A DNA stretch of 64,000 nucleotides, taken from Caldilineaceae bacterium (GTDB lineage Bacteria > Chloroflexota > Anaerolineae > Caldilineales > Caldilineaceae). Of this stretch, positions 26,756-37,526 are shown one piece after another (within the stretch, counting starts at the first letter, position 1; every line of letters starts with the position of its first letter). Where the stretch lies: the NCBI GenBank assembly GCA_022827195.1, contig JAJDTL010000015.1, forward strand, positions 1-64,000, given 5' to 3'. Both the position numbers and the translations under genes were made by a program. The notes below the pieces were generated by a model, which ran no database searches, was not told where the DNA came from, and saw nothing but the letters and a program-made list of their open reading frames with translations.

Positions 26756-27573
26756 GCAATCAGCCGGAACAGTTCCGCTTCAAGTATTCCAGCATATTCC
26801 AGGATGAAAGCGTCGTCCGTGCATACCGTTACCGTCCCCGGTATCCGTGTGCGACATTCGCTCTGTTGGTGGACCTCCTGCCGACGGGCTGCAGGCGTCG
26901 GACAGTCCTGGATGCCGGATGCGGCACCGGATTTGTCGCGCGCCGGTTGGCGCCGCTGGTCGATAGGGTGGATGCGGTGGACTTTTCGGCGGCGGCGATT
27001 CGGGAGGGAATGCGGCTGCCAGGGGGAGACGACGCGCGGCTGCGCTGGGTCGTCGGTCCGATCGAGACGGCGCCTGTTGATCCGCCCTACTGTCTCATCA
27101 CCGCTGGGGAGAGTTTGCACTGGTTCGACTGGGAGGTGGCCTTTCCCCGCTTTGCCCGGTTGCTGGAGCCGGACGGGTTGTTTGTTGCCGTGGGCATGCG
27201 GGTCGAAAAGCCGGATTGGATGCGAGAGGAGTTGGGGCCGGTGCTGGCGCGCTATTCGATGAATCAGGAGTTCAGGCCCTTCAGCGAAAGTGAGATTCTT
27301 GACCAACTGGAGCAGAGGGGACTCTTTCAGCGGAAGGGCAGTGCGCAGACGGAAATGATCGAATGGCGGCAACCGGTCGACGAGTGGGTGGAGAGCATTC
27401 ATGCCCGCAACGGCTTTTCAAGGGACCGAATGGATCCTGAGCTGGCGGCCGAGGCAGATGCGGCGTTCAAGGAGATTGCATCGCGCCACGTGTGCGGACG
27501 GGAAGGTTCGATAGTTCACCGCTACTCGGGCACGCTGGCTTTTGGGAAACCTTTACAGCCGGATGACAGATAG
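26752..27573 (+). CDS. SAM-dependent methyltransferase (class I)
   Basis: 273 residues. Motif I is VLDAGCGTGFVARRLA near residue 46, with an acidic end to strand 2 (VDAVDFSAAAI). The N-terminus (FQDESVVRAYRYRPRYP) is like UbiE/tRNA-type small-molecule methylases. Substrate unknown. Overlaps the phosphoesterase by four bases. Confidence 0.85.
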   Translation: MSNQPEQFRFKYSSIFQDESVVRAYRYRPRYPCATFALLVDLLPTGCRRRTVLDAGCGTGFVARRLAPLVDRVDAVDFSAAAIREGMRLPGGDDARLRWVVGPIETAPVDPPYCLITAGESLHWFDWEVAFPRFARLLEPDGLFVAVGMRVEKPDWMREELGPVLARYSMNQEFRPFSESEILDQLEQRGLFQRKGSAQTEMIEWRQPVDEWVESIHARNGFSRDRMDPELAAEADAAFKEIASRHVCGREGSIVHRYSGTLAFGKPLQPDDR

Positions 27574-27677
27574 GCTTGACGGCGAGTGACGTTCTCAGAT
27601 TCTGATCAACCAAGCTCCGGCGAACCGTCAATCGCATCCTCGGAGCCGTGTCCTTGTGATCGCGCCAGTAACCGGTG

Positions 27678-28550
27678 TCAGCGTCCGCCCATGCCGGACA
27701 GCGTGATCCCTTCGACAAACCTCTTCTGGGCCACAACATAGACCAGCAGAACGGGCAGCAGCGCGATAACGGAGCCGGCCATCAGCAGGTGCCAGTCGGT
27801 GTTGTACTGGCCGCGAAATGTGGCCAGGCCGACGGGAATCGTGCGTGTAGCATGGGAGTTGGAGACGACCAGCGGCCAGAGGAAATCGTTCCAGGAGCCG
27901 AGGAAGACGAAGATCGTGAGCGCGGCCAGGACCGGCCCGCTCAGCGGCATGATCACCTGGCCCCAGATGCGGAAGGAGGATGCGCCGTCCATGCGGGCGG
28001 CTTCGTCGAGATCGACGGGGATGCCGCGGAAGTACTGGCGCAGCAGGAAGACGGCGAAGACGGAAAAGGCGGTGGGGACGATGAGGGCGTAGAAGGTGTC
28101 GAACCAACGCAGGAAGCGGATGAGGATGAAGTTGGGGATCATGGTCACGTGAAACGGGATCATCAGCGTTGCGAGGTAGACGAGAAAGAGCGCTTCGCGG
28201 CCGCGGAAACGGAGGCGGCCGAAGGCGAAGGCGGCCAGCGAGGAGGTCAGGATCTGGAGGGTCGTCACACAGACGGCCACGAAGAGGCTGTTCAGATAGA
28301 AGCGCCCGAAGGGCATTGCCTGGACGGTGTCCAGGTAGTTTTTCCACACAATTGGATTGGGAACGAGCGAGGGTGGGTAGGTGAAGATTTGGGGCGGCGA
28401 TTTCAGCGACGTGGCCAGCATCCAGCCGAAGGGCAGCAGCATTACGAAGCTGCCCAGGATCAGGGCGGCGTGGAGCAGTAGGTGCCCCACGTTCAGAGCG
28501 GGTGCGCGTGCGCTGCCTCGGCGAAGCTGCGTGGAGGTGGTTGTGGTCAC
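27678..28550 (-). CDS. Carbohydrate ABC transporter permease (MalG-type)
   Basis: 290 residues, six membrane segments. EAA loop is DLDEAARMDGASSFRIWGQVIMP; C-terminus QKRFVEGITLSGMGGR is typical of MalG-like subunits. Its ATG overlaps the stop of the other permease (ATGA). No ATPase gene is nearby, so a shared MsmX-like ATPase elsewhere is expected. Confidence 0.92.
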   Translation of the reverse strand: MTTTTSTQLRRGSARAPALNVGHLLLHAALILGSFVMLLPFGWMLATSLKSPPQIFTYPPSLVPNPIVWKNYLDTVQAMPFGRFYLNSLFVAVCVTTLQILTSSLAAFAFGRLRFRGREALFLVYLATLMIPFHVTMIPNFILIRFLRWFDTFYALIVPTAFSVFAVFLLRQYFRGIPVDLDEAARMDGASSFRIWGQVIMPLSGPVLAALTIFVFLGSWNDFLWPLVVSNSHATRTIPVGLATFRGQYNTDWHLLMAGSVIALLPVLLVYVVAQKRFVEGITLSGMGGR

Positions 28551-29500
28551 GAGTCGCCGCCCGCCTCATAGTGCACCCAGCGCCGCTGCAGCCGCGTCTG
28601 CACGAAGGTGAAGATGAAGATGAAGATGAAGAGCACCCAGGCGACAGCCGCGCCCTTGCCCATCTGACTGAACTCAAACGCCAACTGGTAGATATAGTAG
28701 ACGATGGTAAGCGTGGCCTGCGCGGGGCCGCCCTGCGTCATGACGAAGGCCTCGCTGAAGAGCTGGAAGGCGCCGATCATCTGGATCACCATCAGGAAAA
28801 AGGTCGTGGGGCTGACCATGGGGAAGGTCACAAAGCGGAAGCGTTGCCAGGCGCTGGCGCCGTCCACCTTGGCGGCATCGTACAGTTCGGTCGGCACACC
28901 CTGCAGCGCGGCCAGGTAGATGACCATGGTAAAGCCGGTGTTTTTCCACAGGGTCAGAATTATGACGGCGGGCTTGGCCCAGTCGGGATCGTTGAGCCAG
29001 TCCGGCGGGCGGATGGGCAGGCCGGTCCTTTCGCCCAGTTCCCAGACGGCGGCGGACAGTATGCCGAAATCGTAGTTGAAGAACCACTGGAAGACGAGCG
29101 CGGCGGCCACGATCGTGGTAACAACCGGCATGAAATAGATGAGCCGGTAGAACTCGATGCCGCGCATGCCCTGGTTCAGGGAGACCGCGAGCAGCAGGCC
29201 GAATGCGAGCTGCAGGGGAACGATGGTGACGATGAAGTAGAAGGTATTGCCGAGGACTTTGCGAAAGACAACGTCGCTGGAGAGCAGCTGCTTGAAGTTC
29301 TTGATGCCGACGAATTCAGGCGGGGAGAGCAGCGACCATTCGAAGAAGCTGAGGGCAAGAGATGCGACAACCGGAATCGCGACGAAGATCAGAAATCCGG
29401 CGAAGCTCGGCAGCAGGAACAGGTAGGCCTCCCACTGCTGGTCGGGCCGGTAGCGCTGCCAGCGGGGCACGGAGGTCTGGGAGGATGTGGAGGCGGTCAT
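28547..29500 (-). CDS. Carbohydrate ABC transporter permease (MalF-type)
   Basis: 317 residues with six membrane segments (QWEAYLFLLPSFAGFLIFVAIPVVAS at the start). EAA loop is TELYDAAKVDGASAWQRFRFVTFPMVSPT. Lies between the binding protein and the MalG-type permease. Confidence 0.92.
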   Translation of the reverse strand: MTASTSSQTSVPRWQRYRPDQQWEAYLFLLPSFAGFLIFVAIPVVASLALSFFEWSLLSPPEFVGIKNFKQLLSSDVVFRKVLGNTFYFIVTIVPLQLAFGLLLAVSLNQGMRGIEFYRLIYFMPVVTTIVAAALVFQWFFNYDFGILSAAVWELGERTGLPIRPPDWLNDPDWAKPAVIILTLWKNTGFTMVIYLAALQGVPTELYDAAKVDGASAWQRFRFVTFPMVSPTTFFLMVIQMIGAFQLFSEAFVMTQGGPAQATLTIVYYIYQLAFEFSQMGKGAAVAWVLFIFIFIFTFVQTRLQRRWVHYEAGGDS

Positions 29501-29578
29501 GGCGCCATTGGCTCGCGGCAGGCAGCCAGTAGCCGGTGAGGTGACAGGCTACTGGCTGCTGCTGCCGTTCAAATCAAC

Positions 29579-30925
29579 TTATTTCGGGAACCCATTCTCC
29601 TCCAGGTAGGCGTCCACCTGCTCGCAGATGGCAGCCAGCCCGTCCGCGACCGAGACTTCGCCGGTGAGGATCTGTTCACGGCCGGGGTTGATAAAGGACC
29701 CGCCGATCTCGCTCCATTCGACGAAGTAGCCGATGCGGCCCATCCTGGCATTCTCACCTTCGGTGATGAAGGCCTGCCGGTTGGACGGCGGGTCTCCACT
29801 GTTGAGGAAGGCGTCGGACTTGGCGGTGGACTGCAAGGCCGGCAGGATCTCGCCGGAGGCGGTGTAGATGCGCTGGCCGCCGTCGGTGCTCTGCAGCCAG
29901 GAGAGGAAAGTCCAGGCCTCTTCCTTGTTGTCGCTGAGCGCGCTCATCACCCAGGCAGCGCCGCCGGCCGCGGAGGCCCGATGGCCGTTGGCGGGAATCG
30001 GGATGACCGAGACGTCGTAGTTCATGCCCGCGGCGTTGAACGCCGAGACGCGGCTGGCGTTCTGGATGATCATCGCCACCTGGCCGCTCTGGAAGACGGC
30101 GGCGTCACCGCCGGCCTGGCTCATGTTGGCGGGAGGCATGAAGTAGTTATTGTCGATCATGTCCCTGAAGAACTGCACGCCTTGAATCGCCTCGGCATCG
30201 TTCAGGGCGCAGCGGGAGGGATTGCGCATGTCATCCAACGCCATGCCGCCGCTCTGCATCACCCAGATCATGTACTTGCCGCCCTCCATGCCGAGGGCAT
30301 AGCGGGAGACGCGGCCGCTGTCCTCGACGACGGTCAGCTGCTCGGCAGCCGCCGTGAGATCGTCCCAGGTCCAGCTGTCATCGGGGTAGGGGACGCCGAC
30401 CTCGTCAAAGATGTCCATGTTGTAGTAGAGGACCTCGAGGCCGATGTCGCGCGGGAAGCCGTAGACGCTGCCGTCGTACATGGCGTACTCCAGCAGAGAC
30501 GGCCAGTAGTCGTCGACATCGTAGCCGCTCGCCTCGATCCAGGGGTCGAGGTTTTCCAGCACGCCCTCGGAGGCATAGTTCACAATGGGCGAGAGGAACA
30601 GGACATCGGGAACGACCGATTCGTCACCGCTTGCCCAAAGGGTCCGGATCTTGGTGAAGTAGTCGCCCCAGGGTTCGGCCAGAATCTCGATGACAATGTC
30701 CGACTGTTCTTCCATAAAGGCATCGGCCACCGACTGATGGGTCGCGACCTCTGCCGGGCTGCCCCACATGGCCCAGGTAATTGTGACCGGGCCTTCGTCG
30801 GCCATCTCCATGCCGCTGTCGGCTGCCGGCGCGATGGGGGCGCAAGCAGAGAGCAGCAACGCGGCCAGAATGAACACGACCAGCGCTTTGAAGCTGTTAC
30901 GGTTACGCCTTTGTCGGTCTTGCAT
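29579..30925 (-). CDS. Carbohydrate ABC transporter substrate-binding lipoprotein
   Basis: 448 residues. Lipobox LLSAC near residue 27; the mature part is an extracellular solute-binding family 1 protein (VTITWAMWGSPAEVATHQSVADAFMEE...). First gene of the three-gene sugar operon; GGGAGGAAG site precedes the ATG. Sugar not predictable. Confidence 0.92.
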   Translation of the reverse strand: MQDRQRRNRNSFKALVVFILAALLLSACAPIAPAADSGMEMADEGPVTITWAMWGSPAEVATHQSVADAFMEEQSDIVIEILAEPWGDYFTKIRTLWASGDESVVPDVLFLSPIVNYASEGVLENLDPWIEASGYDVDDYWPSLLEYAMYDGSVYGFPRDIGLEVLYYNMDIFDEVGVPYPDDSWTWDDLTAAAEQLTVVEDSGRVSRYALGMEGGKYMIWVMQSGGMALDDMRNPSRCALNDAEAIQGVQFFRDMIDNNYFMPPANMSQAGGDAAVFQSGQVAMIIQNASRVSAFNAAGMNYDVSVIPIPANGHRASAAGGAAWVMSALSDNKEEAWTFLSWLQSTDGGQRIYTASGEILPALQSTAKSDAFLNSGDPPSNRQAFITEGENARMGRIGYFVEWSEIGGSFINPGREQILTGEVSVADGLAAICEQVDAYLEENGFPK

Positions 30926-31142
30926 TTCTTCCTCCCTGAAGAACTCTGAAACTGCCGGTAAATGTGTCGAATGTGCCCCTGCGCGAGAGGGGCGACTGCA
31001 TTGTCGTGAAAAGCCGGTATTCTGCTTTCACGCGGTGCCGTCATTGTACAGGATGCGGGGGTACATTTCAAACGCCGCTTCCAGCCGCCGATGTGCGAAA
31101 AAGTCGTGAAAAGCCGTCCAAACGCGGCAGTCTGTCCTCCGT

Positions 31143-31622
31143 CTACGCCGCGCGCGCGGCCAGAGTGCGGCGAATCTGGTCCAGGTGGGCCTCGCCGTGC
31201 GACACGTAGAGTTCAAGCTGCCGGGCAAGCGTGACCTCGCCGCTCTGCGGGTGAAGGCCGGTGCGCTGCCAGGCTTCCTCCGGCAACGTTTCCCAGAAAT
31301 GCACCCAGCGGGCGTGCAGAGCTTTGAGCAACGCCAGCGAGTCGGACAGATCGGCGCTGCTGCCGTCGGCAAACCTGGCCCAGGCGGCCTCGTCGTAGGG
31401 CTTGAGGGTGGGACTCACTTCGGTCGCCATCAGCTTGCAACGGACGTAGCTGTTGATGTGCGAATCCGCGAGGTGATGGACGTTCTGGGCCACACTCCAT
31501 TCGCCTGCCAGCGGCCGTGCCGTCAACTCCTCGATCGAAAGGCCGGCGACCAGTTCTTCCAGCTGCTGGGGCAGGCGGCGAATTCGCTCAATTGATTCTC
31601 TACGGTCGCCGGGTAAGGACAT
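31143..31622 (-). CDS. DinB/YfiT-like four-helix metalloprotein
   Basis: 159 residues. His residues that form the DinB metal site are visible in WSVAQNVHHLADSH and YVSHGEAHLDQI. Family members include thiol-dependent transferases, but the reaction here is unknown. Stands alone upstream (in transcription order, downstream) of the FG-GAP gene. Confidence 0.85.
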   Translation of the reverse strand: MSLPGDRRESIERIRRLPQQLEELVAGLSIEELTARPLAGEWSVAQNVHHLADSHINSYVRCKLMATEVSPTLKPYDEAAWARFADGSSADLSDSLALLKALHARWVHFWETLPEEAWQRTGLHPQSGEVTLARQLELYVSHGEAHLDQIRRTLAARAA

Positions 31623-31690
31623 CCCTTTCTTTCCTCGTGTTGCGGCTGGCGCGTCCAGAAGGCGAGTCTGCGCTTAGCCGCCGGTTGTCG

Positions 31691-33469
31691 CTATTCTGCG
31701 TCGCTTCTGGTAACGGTCAGCCGATGTCCCGCGGCCGGCGCTGCGACTGTGGACCAGTGCCCGTCCGGCCAGCGAATCAGCAGCAACTTCAGTTCGGTCC
31801 CTGCGGGAAAGCCGAAATGCAGGTGGCCCGGGTCGCTTGAGAGGTAGCCGCGGGTTACGCGCACGTCGCGGCGCAGCCGGCCGGCGGATGTCTCCAGGAG
31901 GGCCGTTGCGCCGACAGCCGCGGTATTGGCGCTGCCCGGCTGACGCAGTTCGACCTGCAGCGACGCGCCGCCGCACAGCCGGTTCTCGAACACCTGGGCA
32001 TCGCCGCGCAGATTGTTGACAACGATATCGAGGTCGCCGTCGCCGTCGAGGTCGCCCTGGGCCGCGCCGCGCCCGCCGCGTTCGCTGCCCAACCCCCACC
32101 CGGGCATGCGCGCAAACCCGCCTCCGGTATTGCGGAGGACCTGGTTGCGCTCGACCAGCTCATGTTCGTCAAGGTGGGCGAAGGTGGTCGCTTCGGCGAA
32201 ACCGTTCACGATGTAGAGGTCGAGCTGCCCGTCCCTGTCCAGGTCACCGAACAGACCGGACCAGCTCCAGCCGGTCGCATCCAGCTGGCGCTCGCGTCCG
32301 AGACTTTGGAAAGCGCCGGCCCGGTCCGCCACCAACAGAATGTTCTCCATCCGTTGCGGGTCGCCGGCCGGCAGGGGCGGATGCTCTTTTTCCATCAGCG
32401 GCGCCCACGCCTGTACCGTTTCTTCGCTCATGTCGGGCGGCTTCATATCGCTGGCGAAGAGCGCGGTCTTGCCCGAGTTGTCGACGTCGGCCAGGTCGAA
32501 ACTCATCGTGCTGTGGGTCGTTTCGGGAAAGATCGTCGCGAGGCTCCAACCTTCTGGGTCGTTGCGCCAGAACTCGTCGGGCAGGGCGAAATCGTTGCCG
32601 ACCAGCAGGTCCGGACGACCGTCGCCATTCTCATCCCATATAGCGAGGGCGAGGGCCTGGGCTTCGGTGGAGAGACGTTGGGCGCGGAAAACGCCGTCCT
32701 CATTCCAGTGAATATAGACGCCGCCCTCATCATTGAGAATGTACTCGTTGCCCAGCTCGGTCGTCAGCCCGATGTCGTAGGAGGCGGTCGCGGCGTCCAG
32801 GTCGCCGTCCCCGTCCAGATCGGCCCAGTCCATGGCGTAGGCGGGCTTGGCGAGGCCGGTCAGAAACTCCTGCACAAAGCGGCCGGAACCGCCCGCGGCG
32901 ACCGCCGCGCCGCGATTGCGCCAGAAGTTGATCGCGCCGCCGACGCGCGTCAGCACAAGGTCGGTCCAGCCGTCCCCGTCGACGTCAACCGCGCTGACCG
33001 CGCGCGTGCGTCCGACCGGCATCTCCTCGTGGCGGAAGTGCAGGCCGCCTTCGTTCCAGAAGATCGAATTGGGGTTGTCATAGTTGCCGAGAACCAGGTC
33101 GAGGTCGCCGTCGTTGTCGAGATCGTTGACGGCGGCGCCGGCGCCGTTTGCCTCGTACTGGCGGATAACGCCGTCTGCGGTGGTCGTGTTGTGGGGCAGG
33201 TCGTGGGTGATGAAACGGTTTTCGCAGAGATCAGCGGCCGAGGCTGCTGTTTCGGCGCGCACGGTTGCCGGCACTGTCAGCCCGAGCGGATCGGAGCCGG
33301 GCGCGCAGCCGCTCAACGCCAGGGAGGCCAGCAGCAGCAGTAGAACGCAGGAAGCGAGACGCCGTCCGAGGATGACCGACAGTGTTGCCGGCGGCCGGTT
33401 GCCCAATGTGTCAGCCCGATTGCGTGCAAAAGCCGCGGAAATCCGCTGTCGTAGCTCTATCACATTCAC
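31691..33469 (-). CDS. FG-GAP/VCBS-repeat lipoprotein with ASPIC/UnbV C-terminus
   Basis: 592 residues. Signal segment with lipobox LALSGC near residue 54. The body carries repeated calcium-binding FG-GAP motifs (DLDNDGDLDLVLGNYD, DVDGDGWTDLVL, DLDGDGDLDAA, DENGDGRPDLLVG, DLDRDGQLDLYIV, DLDGDGDLDIVV), giving a beta-propeller. The last ~80 residues (VRVTRGYLSSDPGHLHFGFPAG, IRWPDGHWSTV) are an ASPIC/UnbV domain as in CRTAC1. Surface exposed; probably adhesion or ligand binding. Confidence 0.88.
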   Translation of the reverse strand: MNVIELRQRISAAFARNRADTLGNRPPATLSVILGRRLASCVLLLLLASLALSGCAPGSDPLGLTVPATVRAETAASAADLCENRFITHDLPHNTTTADGVIRQYEANGAGAAVNDLDNDGDLDLVLGNYDNPNSIFWNEGGLHFRHEEMPVGRTRAVSAVDVDGDGWTDLVLTRVGGAINFWRNRGAAVAAGGSGRFVQEFLTGLAKPAYAMDWADLDGDGDLDAATASYDIGLTTELGNEYILNDEGGVYIHWNEDGVFRAQRLSTEAQALALAIWDENGDGRPDLLVGNDFALPDEFWRNDPEGWSLATIFPETTHSTMSFDLADVDNSGKTALFASDMKPPDMSEETVQAWAPLMEKEHPPLPAGDPQRMENILLVADRAGAFQSLGRERQLDATGWSWSGLFGDLDRDGQLDLYIVNGFAEATTFAHLDEHELVERNQVLRNTGGGFARMPGWGLGSERGGRGAAQGDLDGDGDLDIVVNNLRGDAQVFENRLCGGASLQVELRQPGSANTAAVGATALLETSAGRLRRDVRVTRGYLSSDPGHLHFGFPAGTELKLLLIRWPDGHWSTVAAPAAGHRLTVTRSDAE

Positions 33470-33791
33470 TGGTCTGTCTCCCCGTTGAGATACAAAAAGG
33501 CGATGTAGACGGTCGAATCACACCCTTCCCGATGATGAGGGAAGTTGCTGCAGTGCGCCCCTGCCGGAACCGGGCACAGAGTTAATCCAGTATATTCAGA
33601 AGGAGGTAGACTGTCAATGATGCAGCGGGTAACGCGGGCGAACAGACCGCACGTCTCACGCTCCCTATACTACTTGCCGGCCTTCTTGTTCTTGTGTATT
33701 CTAACTCGGCTTTATGACAAGCGCGTCAAGGGATAGAGGTGTGTTCGCCTCTCTTGCCGCCGGCCATCATCCCATTGCGATAAGAAGAAGA
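33470..33791 (+). other. Divergent intergenic region before topA
   Basis: 322 bases between the FG-GAP gene and topA. It must carry promoters for both directions, but no pair of boxes is clear enough to place. No gene or RNA is seen. Confidence 0.4.
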
Positions 33792-36653
33792 ATGTCGAAA
33801 TTAGTCATTGTAGAATCACCGACCAAAGCCAGAACCATCCGCAATTTTCTACCCAAGGAGTACAAGATCAAGGCCAGCATGGGCCACGTGCGGGACCTGC
33901 CGGCCTCCGCCGCCGAGATACCCGCCAAGGTGAAGGGGCAGCCCTGGGCGCGGCTCGGCGTGAAGGTAGAGGACGATTTCGAGCCGCTCTACGTCATACC
34001 TTCGGACAAGAAAAAGGTGATTTCAGAGTTGAAGAGTGCCCTTAAGGGGGCGGACGAGCTTCTGCTCGCCACCGACGAGGACCGCGAGGGCGAGAGCATC
34101 GGCTGGCACCTCTACGAAGTGCTCAAGCCGAAGGTTCCGGTCAAGCGGATGGTCTTCCACGAGATCACCAAAGAGGCGATCGACGAGGCGCTGCAGAAGA
34201 CGCGCGGCATCAACAACGACCTGGTGCGCGCCCAGGAGACGCGGCGCATCCTCGACCGGCTGGTCGGGTATACGATCTCGCCGCTGCTGTGGAAGAAGAT
34301 CGCGCCCAAGCTGTCGGCGGGCCGCGTGCAGAGCGTGGCCGTGCGCCTGCTCGTTCTGCGCGAGCGTGAACGGCGCGCATTTGTCAGCGGCTCCTATTGG
34401 GATCTGAAGGCCGAACTGAACAAGCGCCCCGACAGCGAAGCCCACCGCTTCGAGGCCACGTTGGTCTCGGTTGACGGCACACGCGTCGCCAGCGGCCGCG
34501 ATTTTGACGAGTCGACCGGGCGCATCGCGGAGGGCAAAGAGGTTCTCCTGCTGGATGAAGAGCAGGCCAGGGCGCTGCAGGAACGGCTCCGCGACGGCAG
34601 TTGGGAGGTGCGCTCGGTCGAGAGCACAGAACAGTCGCGCTCGCCGGCGCCCCCGTTCACCACAAGCACGCTGCAACAGGAGGCCAACCGCAAGCGGGGA
34701 TGGAGCGCCCGCCGTACGATGCGGGTGGCCCAGTCGCTCTATGAGAACGGCTACATCACCTACATGCGCACCGATTCGGTCCATCTGAGCGACGAGGCCG
34801 TCAGCGCGGCCCGCCGCCGGGTGAAGGAACGGTACGGCGATCAATTTCTAACGAAGTCGCCGCGGCGCTACCGGACGAAGACCAGGGGCGCGCAGGAGGC
34901 GCACGAGGCGATCCGGCCGGCGGGCAGCGGTATGCGCCCGGTCGACACCCTCCCCCTTTCGGGCGATGAGGCTGTGCTCTACGACATGATCTGGAAGCGA
35001 ACGGTCGCCACGCAGATGGCCAACGCGCGCCTGCGGTCCACGACGGCAATGATCGGTGTCGGGGAGGCCCTCTTTCGCGCGACCGGAAGGGAGATTCTTT
35101 TCCCCGGTTTTTTCCGAGCTTACGTTGAAGGCTCGGACGACCCCGAGGCGGCCATCGAGGACCAGGAATCGCCCTTGCCGGCCCTGGCGGTCGGTGAAGA
35201 GGTAGACTGTCGTGCGCTCGAGGCCGTCGGCCATGCGACCAAACCGCCGGCCCGCTACACCGAAGCCACCCTGGTCAGAGCGCTGGAGACCGAGGGCATC
35301 GGACGGCCCAGCACCTATGCCACCATCATCGACACGATTCAGAACCGGGGCTACGTGTTCAGGCAGCGCCGCGAGCTCGTGCCCACGTTCGTCGCGTTTG
35401 CGGTCGTGCAGCTGCTGGAGTCCAACTTCGAGGAGTTGGTGGACATGAAGTTCACCGCGGCGATGGAGCAGACGCTGGATGACATCGCCGAAGGAGACGT
35501 CGACTGGCTCGACTATCTTCATCGTTTCTATCGGAGCGAGGAGGGACTGGAAAGCCAGGTCAAGGAGAAGGAAGACGCCATCGATCCTCGCATCGCCGGC
35601 CGGGTCGATTTCCCCGATCTCCCGTTCGAGGTGCGAATTGGTCAGTTTGGCCCTTTCCTGGCGAAGGAGGTCAACGGCAACAGGCAGACCGTCAGTTTGC
35701 CGGAGGATCTGGCGCCGGCTGAACTGAATGCGGCCGCGGCCGACGAGCTGGTGAATGCAAGGCAGGAGGGACCGGCATTGCTGGGCTCCGACCCTGAGAG
35801 CGGCCAGCAAGTCCTGCTCAAGGAAGGTCGTTTTGGCGCTTATGTCCAGTTGGGAGAGGACGGGGCCAGGGAGACATCGCGAAGAGGAACGAGGAGAAAG
35901 GCGGCTGTTTTATCGGGACCGGTGGACATCAATTCGGCCACGCTGAAGGACCTCTCGACGCTGCCCGGCATTGGGCCTGGAAGAGCAAAGGCCATCGCGG
36001 CCGGCCGGCCCTACGCCGCTATCGAGGAGTTGCGGCGGGTACCCGGGCTCGGCGCGAAGGCGGTTGACGCGCTTGGAGAGCTGGTTGTGGCGGGATCCAC
36101 TACGCCCAAAAAGGCAGCAGAGGAGAGCTCCGAAGGCGGGGAAAGCGCAGGGAATGGCAGACCCAAGCGGGTCAGTCTGCCGGATGGCATGGCTAAGGAG
36201 GATGTTGACCTGCCGACTGCTCTACGTCTTCTCAGCCTGCCGCGCCTGCTCGGCGCCCATCCTGACGACGGCGAGGAGGTGCGCGCGGGCGTGGGGCGCT
36301 ATGGCCCCTACGTCGTCCACAACCGGAAATTCGTGAACCTCAAACCACCGGACAACGTGTTCGAGGTGGACCTGCCGCGCGCGCTGGCGTTGATCAAAGA
36401 GGCGCCGGGAAGACGGGGCGGAAATTCGGCGCGCACAGTACTGAAGGAGCTGGGCACGCACCCCGAGGACGGCGAGCCGATCCGGGTGCTCGACGGGCGC
36501 TACGGCCCCTACGTCAACCACCAGCGCACCAACGCCACCGTGCCCAAGGAGACGGACCCCCAGAGCGTCACCTTGGAGCAGGCGTTGCAGATGCTGGCGG
36601 AGCGCAAGAGCAAGGGCAAAGGCCGCGGCAGGACTGGTCGCAGGAGATCGTAG
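33792..36653 (+). CDS. topA: DNA topoisomerase I with inserted helix-hairpin-helix unit
   Basis: 953 residues from ATG 33792 ([16 protein letters not shown]); a longer in-frame ORF from 33714 adds no TopA sequence. Toprim acidic motif is [16 protein letters not shown]; catalytic Tyr is in [14 protein letters not shown]. The C-terminal part has three to four Topo_C_Rpt units ([33 protein letters not shown]). Between the first and the later ones is a ComEA-like tandem HhH ([28 protein letters not shown], then [18 protein letters not shown]). No Cys4 zinc fingers exist. Relaxes negative supercoils. Confidence 0.95.
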   Translation: MSKLVIVESPTKARTIRNFLPKEYKIKASMGHVRDLPASAAEIPAKVKGQPWARLGVKVEDDFEPLYVIPSDKKKVISELKSALKGADELLLATDEDREGESIGWHLYEVLKPKVPVKRMVFHEITKEAIDEALQKTRGINNDLVRAQETRRILDRLVGYTISPLLWKKIAPKLSAGRVQSVAVRLLVLRERERRAFVSGSYWDLKAELNKRPDSEAHRFEATLVSVDGTRVASGRDFDESTGRIAEGKEVLLLDEEQARALQERLRDGSWEVRSVESTEQSRSPAPPFTTSTLQQEANRKRGWSARRTMRVAQSLYENGYITYMRTDSVHLSDEAVSAARRRVKERYGDQFLTKSPRRYRTKTRGAQEAHEAIRPAGSGMRPVDTLPLSGDEAVLYDMIWKRTVATQMANARLRSTTAMIGVGEALFRATGREILFPGFFRAYVEGSDDPEAAIEDQESPLPALAVGEEVDCRALEAVGHATKPPARYTEATLVRALETEGIGRPSTYATIIDTIQNRGYVFRQRRELVPTFVAFAVVQLLESNFEELVDMKFTAAMEQTLDDIAEGDVDWLDYLHRFYRSEEGLESQVKEKEDAIDPRIAGRVDFPDLPFEVRIGQFGPFLAKEVNGNRQTVSLPEDLAPAELNAAAADELVNARQEGPALLGSDPESGQQVLLKEGRFGAYVQLGEDGARETSRRGTRRKAAVLSGPVDINSATLKDLSTLPGIGPGRAKAIAAGRPYAAIEELRRVPGLGAKAVDALGELVVAGSTTPKKAAEESSEGGESAGNGRPKRVSLPDGMAKEDVDLPTALRLLSLPRLLGAHPDDGEEVRAGVGRYGPYVVHNRKFVNLKPPDNVFEVDLPRALALIKEAPGRRGGNSARTVLKELGTHPEDGEPIRVLDGRYGPYVNHQRTNATVPKETDPQSVTLEQALQMLAERKSKGKGRGRTGRRRS

Positions 36654-36689
36654 ACCGGATTTCTTGTCCGGCGAGGGCGGAGGCGAGGC

Positions 36690-37508
36690 ATGAGCTGGCC
36701 GAAGCAGCTGGGAAAGGAGAACCGTGGGAGCCGGCCTCGCTGCGTGCTGCTCACAGCCGGGGGAACAGAAGAGGTCGCCGGCCGCCTCACTGGTCTGGTG
36801 TGGCTTGACGATGCGTGGATCGGATCTTCCGACAGATGGATGCCCCGCGGCAGACCGCAGCAGATGGAGGACGGGTCATGGGACGCGGCACCCGCGGATG
36901 AGGCGGAGCTGGACAAGCCCACGGACCTCTTGCCATATCCTGTGAGCGAACGCCTCAAGGAGTGGTGGTTGGCGAAATCCGAAAACAGTCCCAGAACACC
37001 GGGCGTGGACATTGCCAGCACATGCACGATTGGCGGCAAAAGGGGACTCCTTCTCATCGAGGCAAAGGCGCACTGGAACGAACTGAACCGCTCATCGTCG
37101 GGAAAGCGCCTGAGAGGAACTGCCTGCCGGGATGCGATCGAGAACCACGAGAATATAGGACAGGCGATCCAGCAGGCAGCCGCCGGTCTTCAAGCAGCGA
37201 CCGGAGGCACCTGGAACATCTCGCGCGATAGCCACTACCAACTGTCCAACCGGTTTGCCTGGTCCTGGAAACTGGCTAGCCTGGGGATTCCTGTCGTTCT
37301 GCTTTATCTGGGCTTCCTCTATGCTACAGATATTGCCAAGGGAGGGAATCTCTTTTTCTCCCAGAACCACTGGGAGCGGATCCTCCGGGCCCATTGTGAA
37401 GGGGTCATAGACAATACCTGCTGGGAGCAACGGCTGGATGTGGACGGCGTCACCCTCCTTCCTCTCATCCGGGCCTATGATCAGCCCTTCCAGCCGTGCG
37501 AGAGTTAA
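36690..37508 (+). CDS. Hypothetical protein with PD-(D/E)XK-like motif
   Basis: 272 residues that I do not recognise. Residues about 105-130 read PGVDIAS...KRGLLLIEAKAHWNE, which fits the D...ExK core of PD-(D/E)XK nuclease folds. A hydrophobic stretch (ASLGIPVVLLYLGFLYATDIA) near residue 200 may be buried strand and helix rather than a membrane segment. Starts 36 bases after topA on the same strand. Could be a nuclease-like defence or repair protein; low certainty. Confidence 0.5.
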   Translation: MSWPKQLGKENRGSRPRCVLLTAGGTEEVAGRLTGLVWLDDAWIGSSDRWMPRGRPQQMEDGSWDAAPADEAELDKPTDLLPYPVSERLKEWWLAKSENSPRTPGVDIASTCTIGGKRGLLLIEAKAHWNELNRSSSGKRLRGTACRDAIENHENIGQAIQQAAAGLQAATGGTWNISRDSHYQLSNRFAWSWKLASLGIPVVLLYLGFLYATDIAKGGNLFFSQNHWERILRAHCEGVIDNTCWEQRLDVDGVTLLPLIRAYDQPFQPCES

Positions 37509-37526
37509 CGCCGAGCCCTCCCAACA

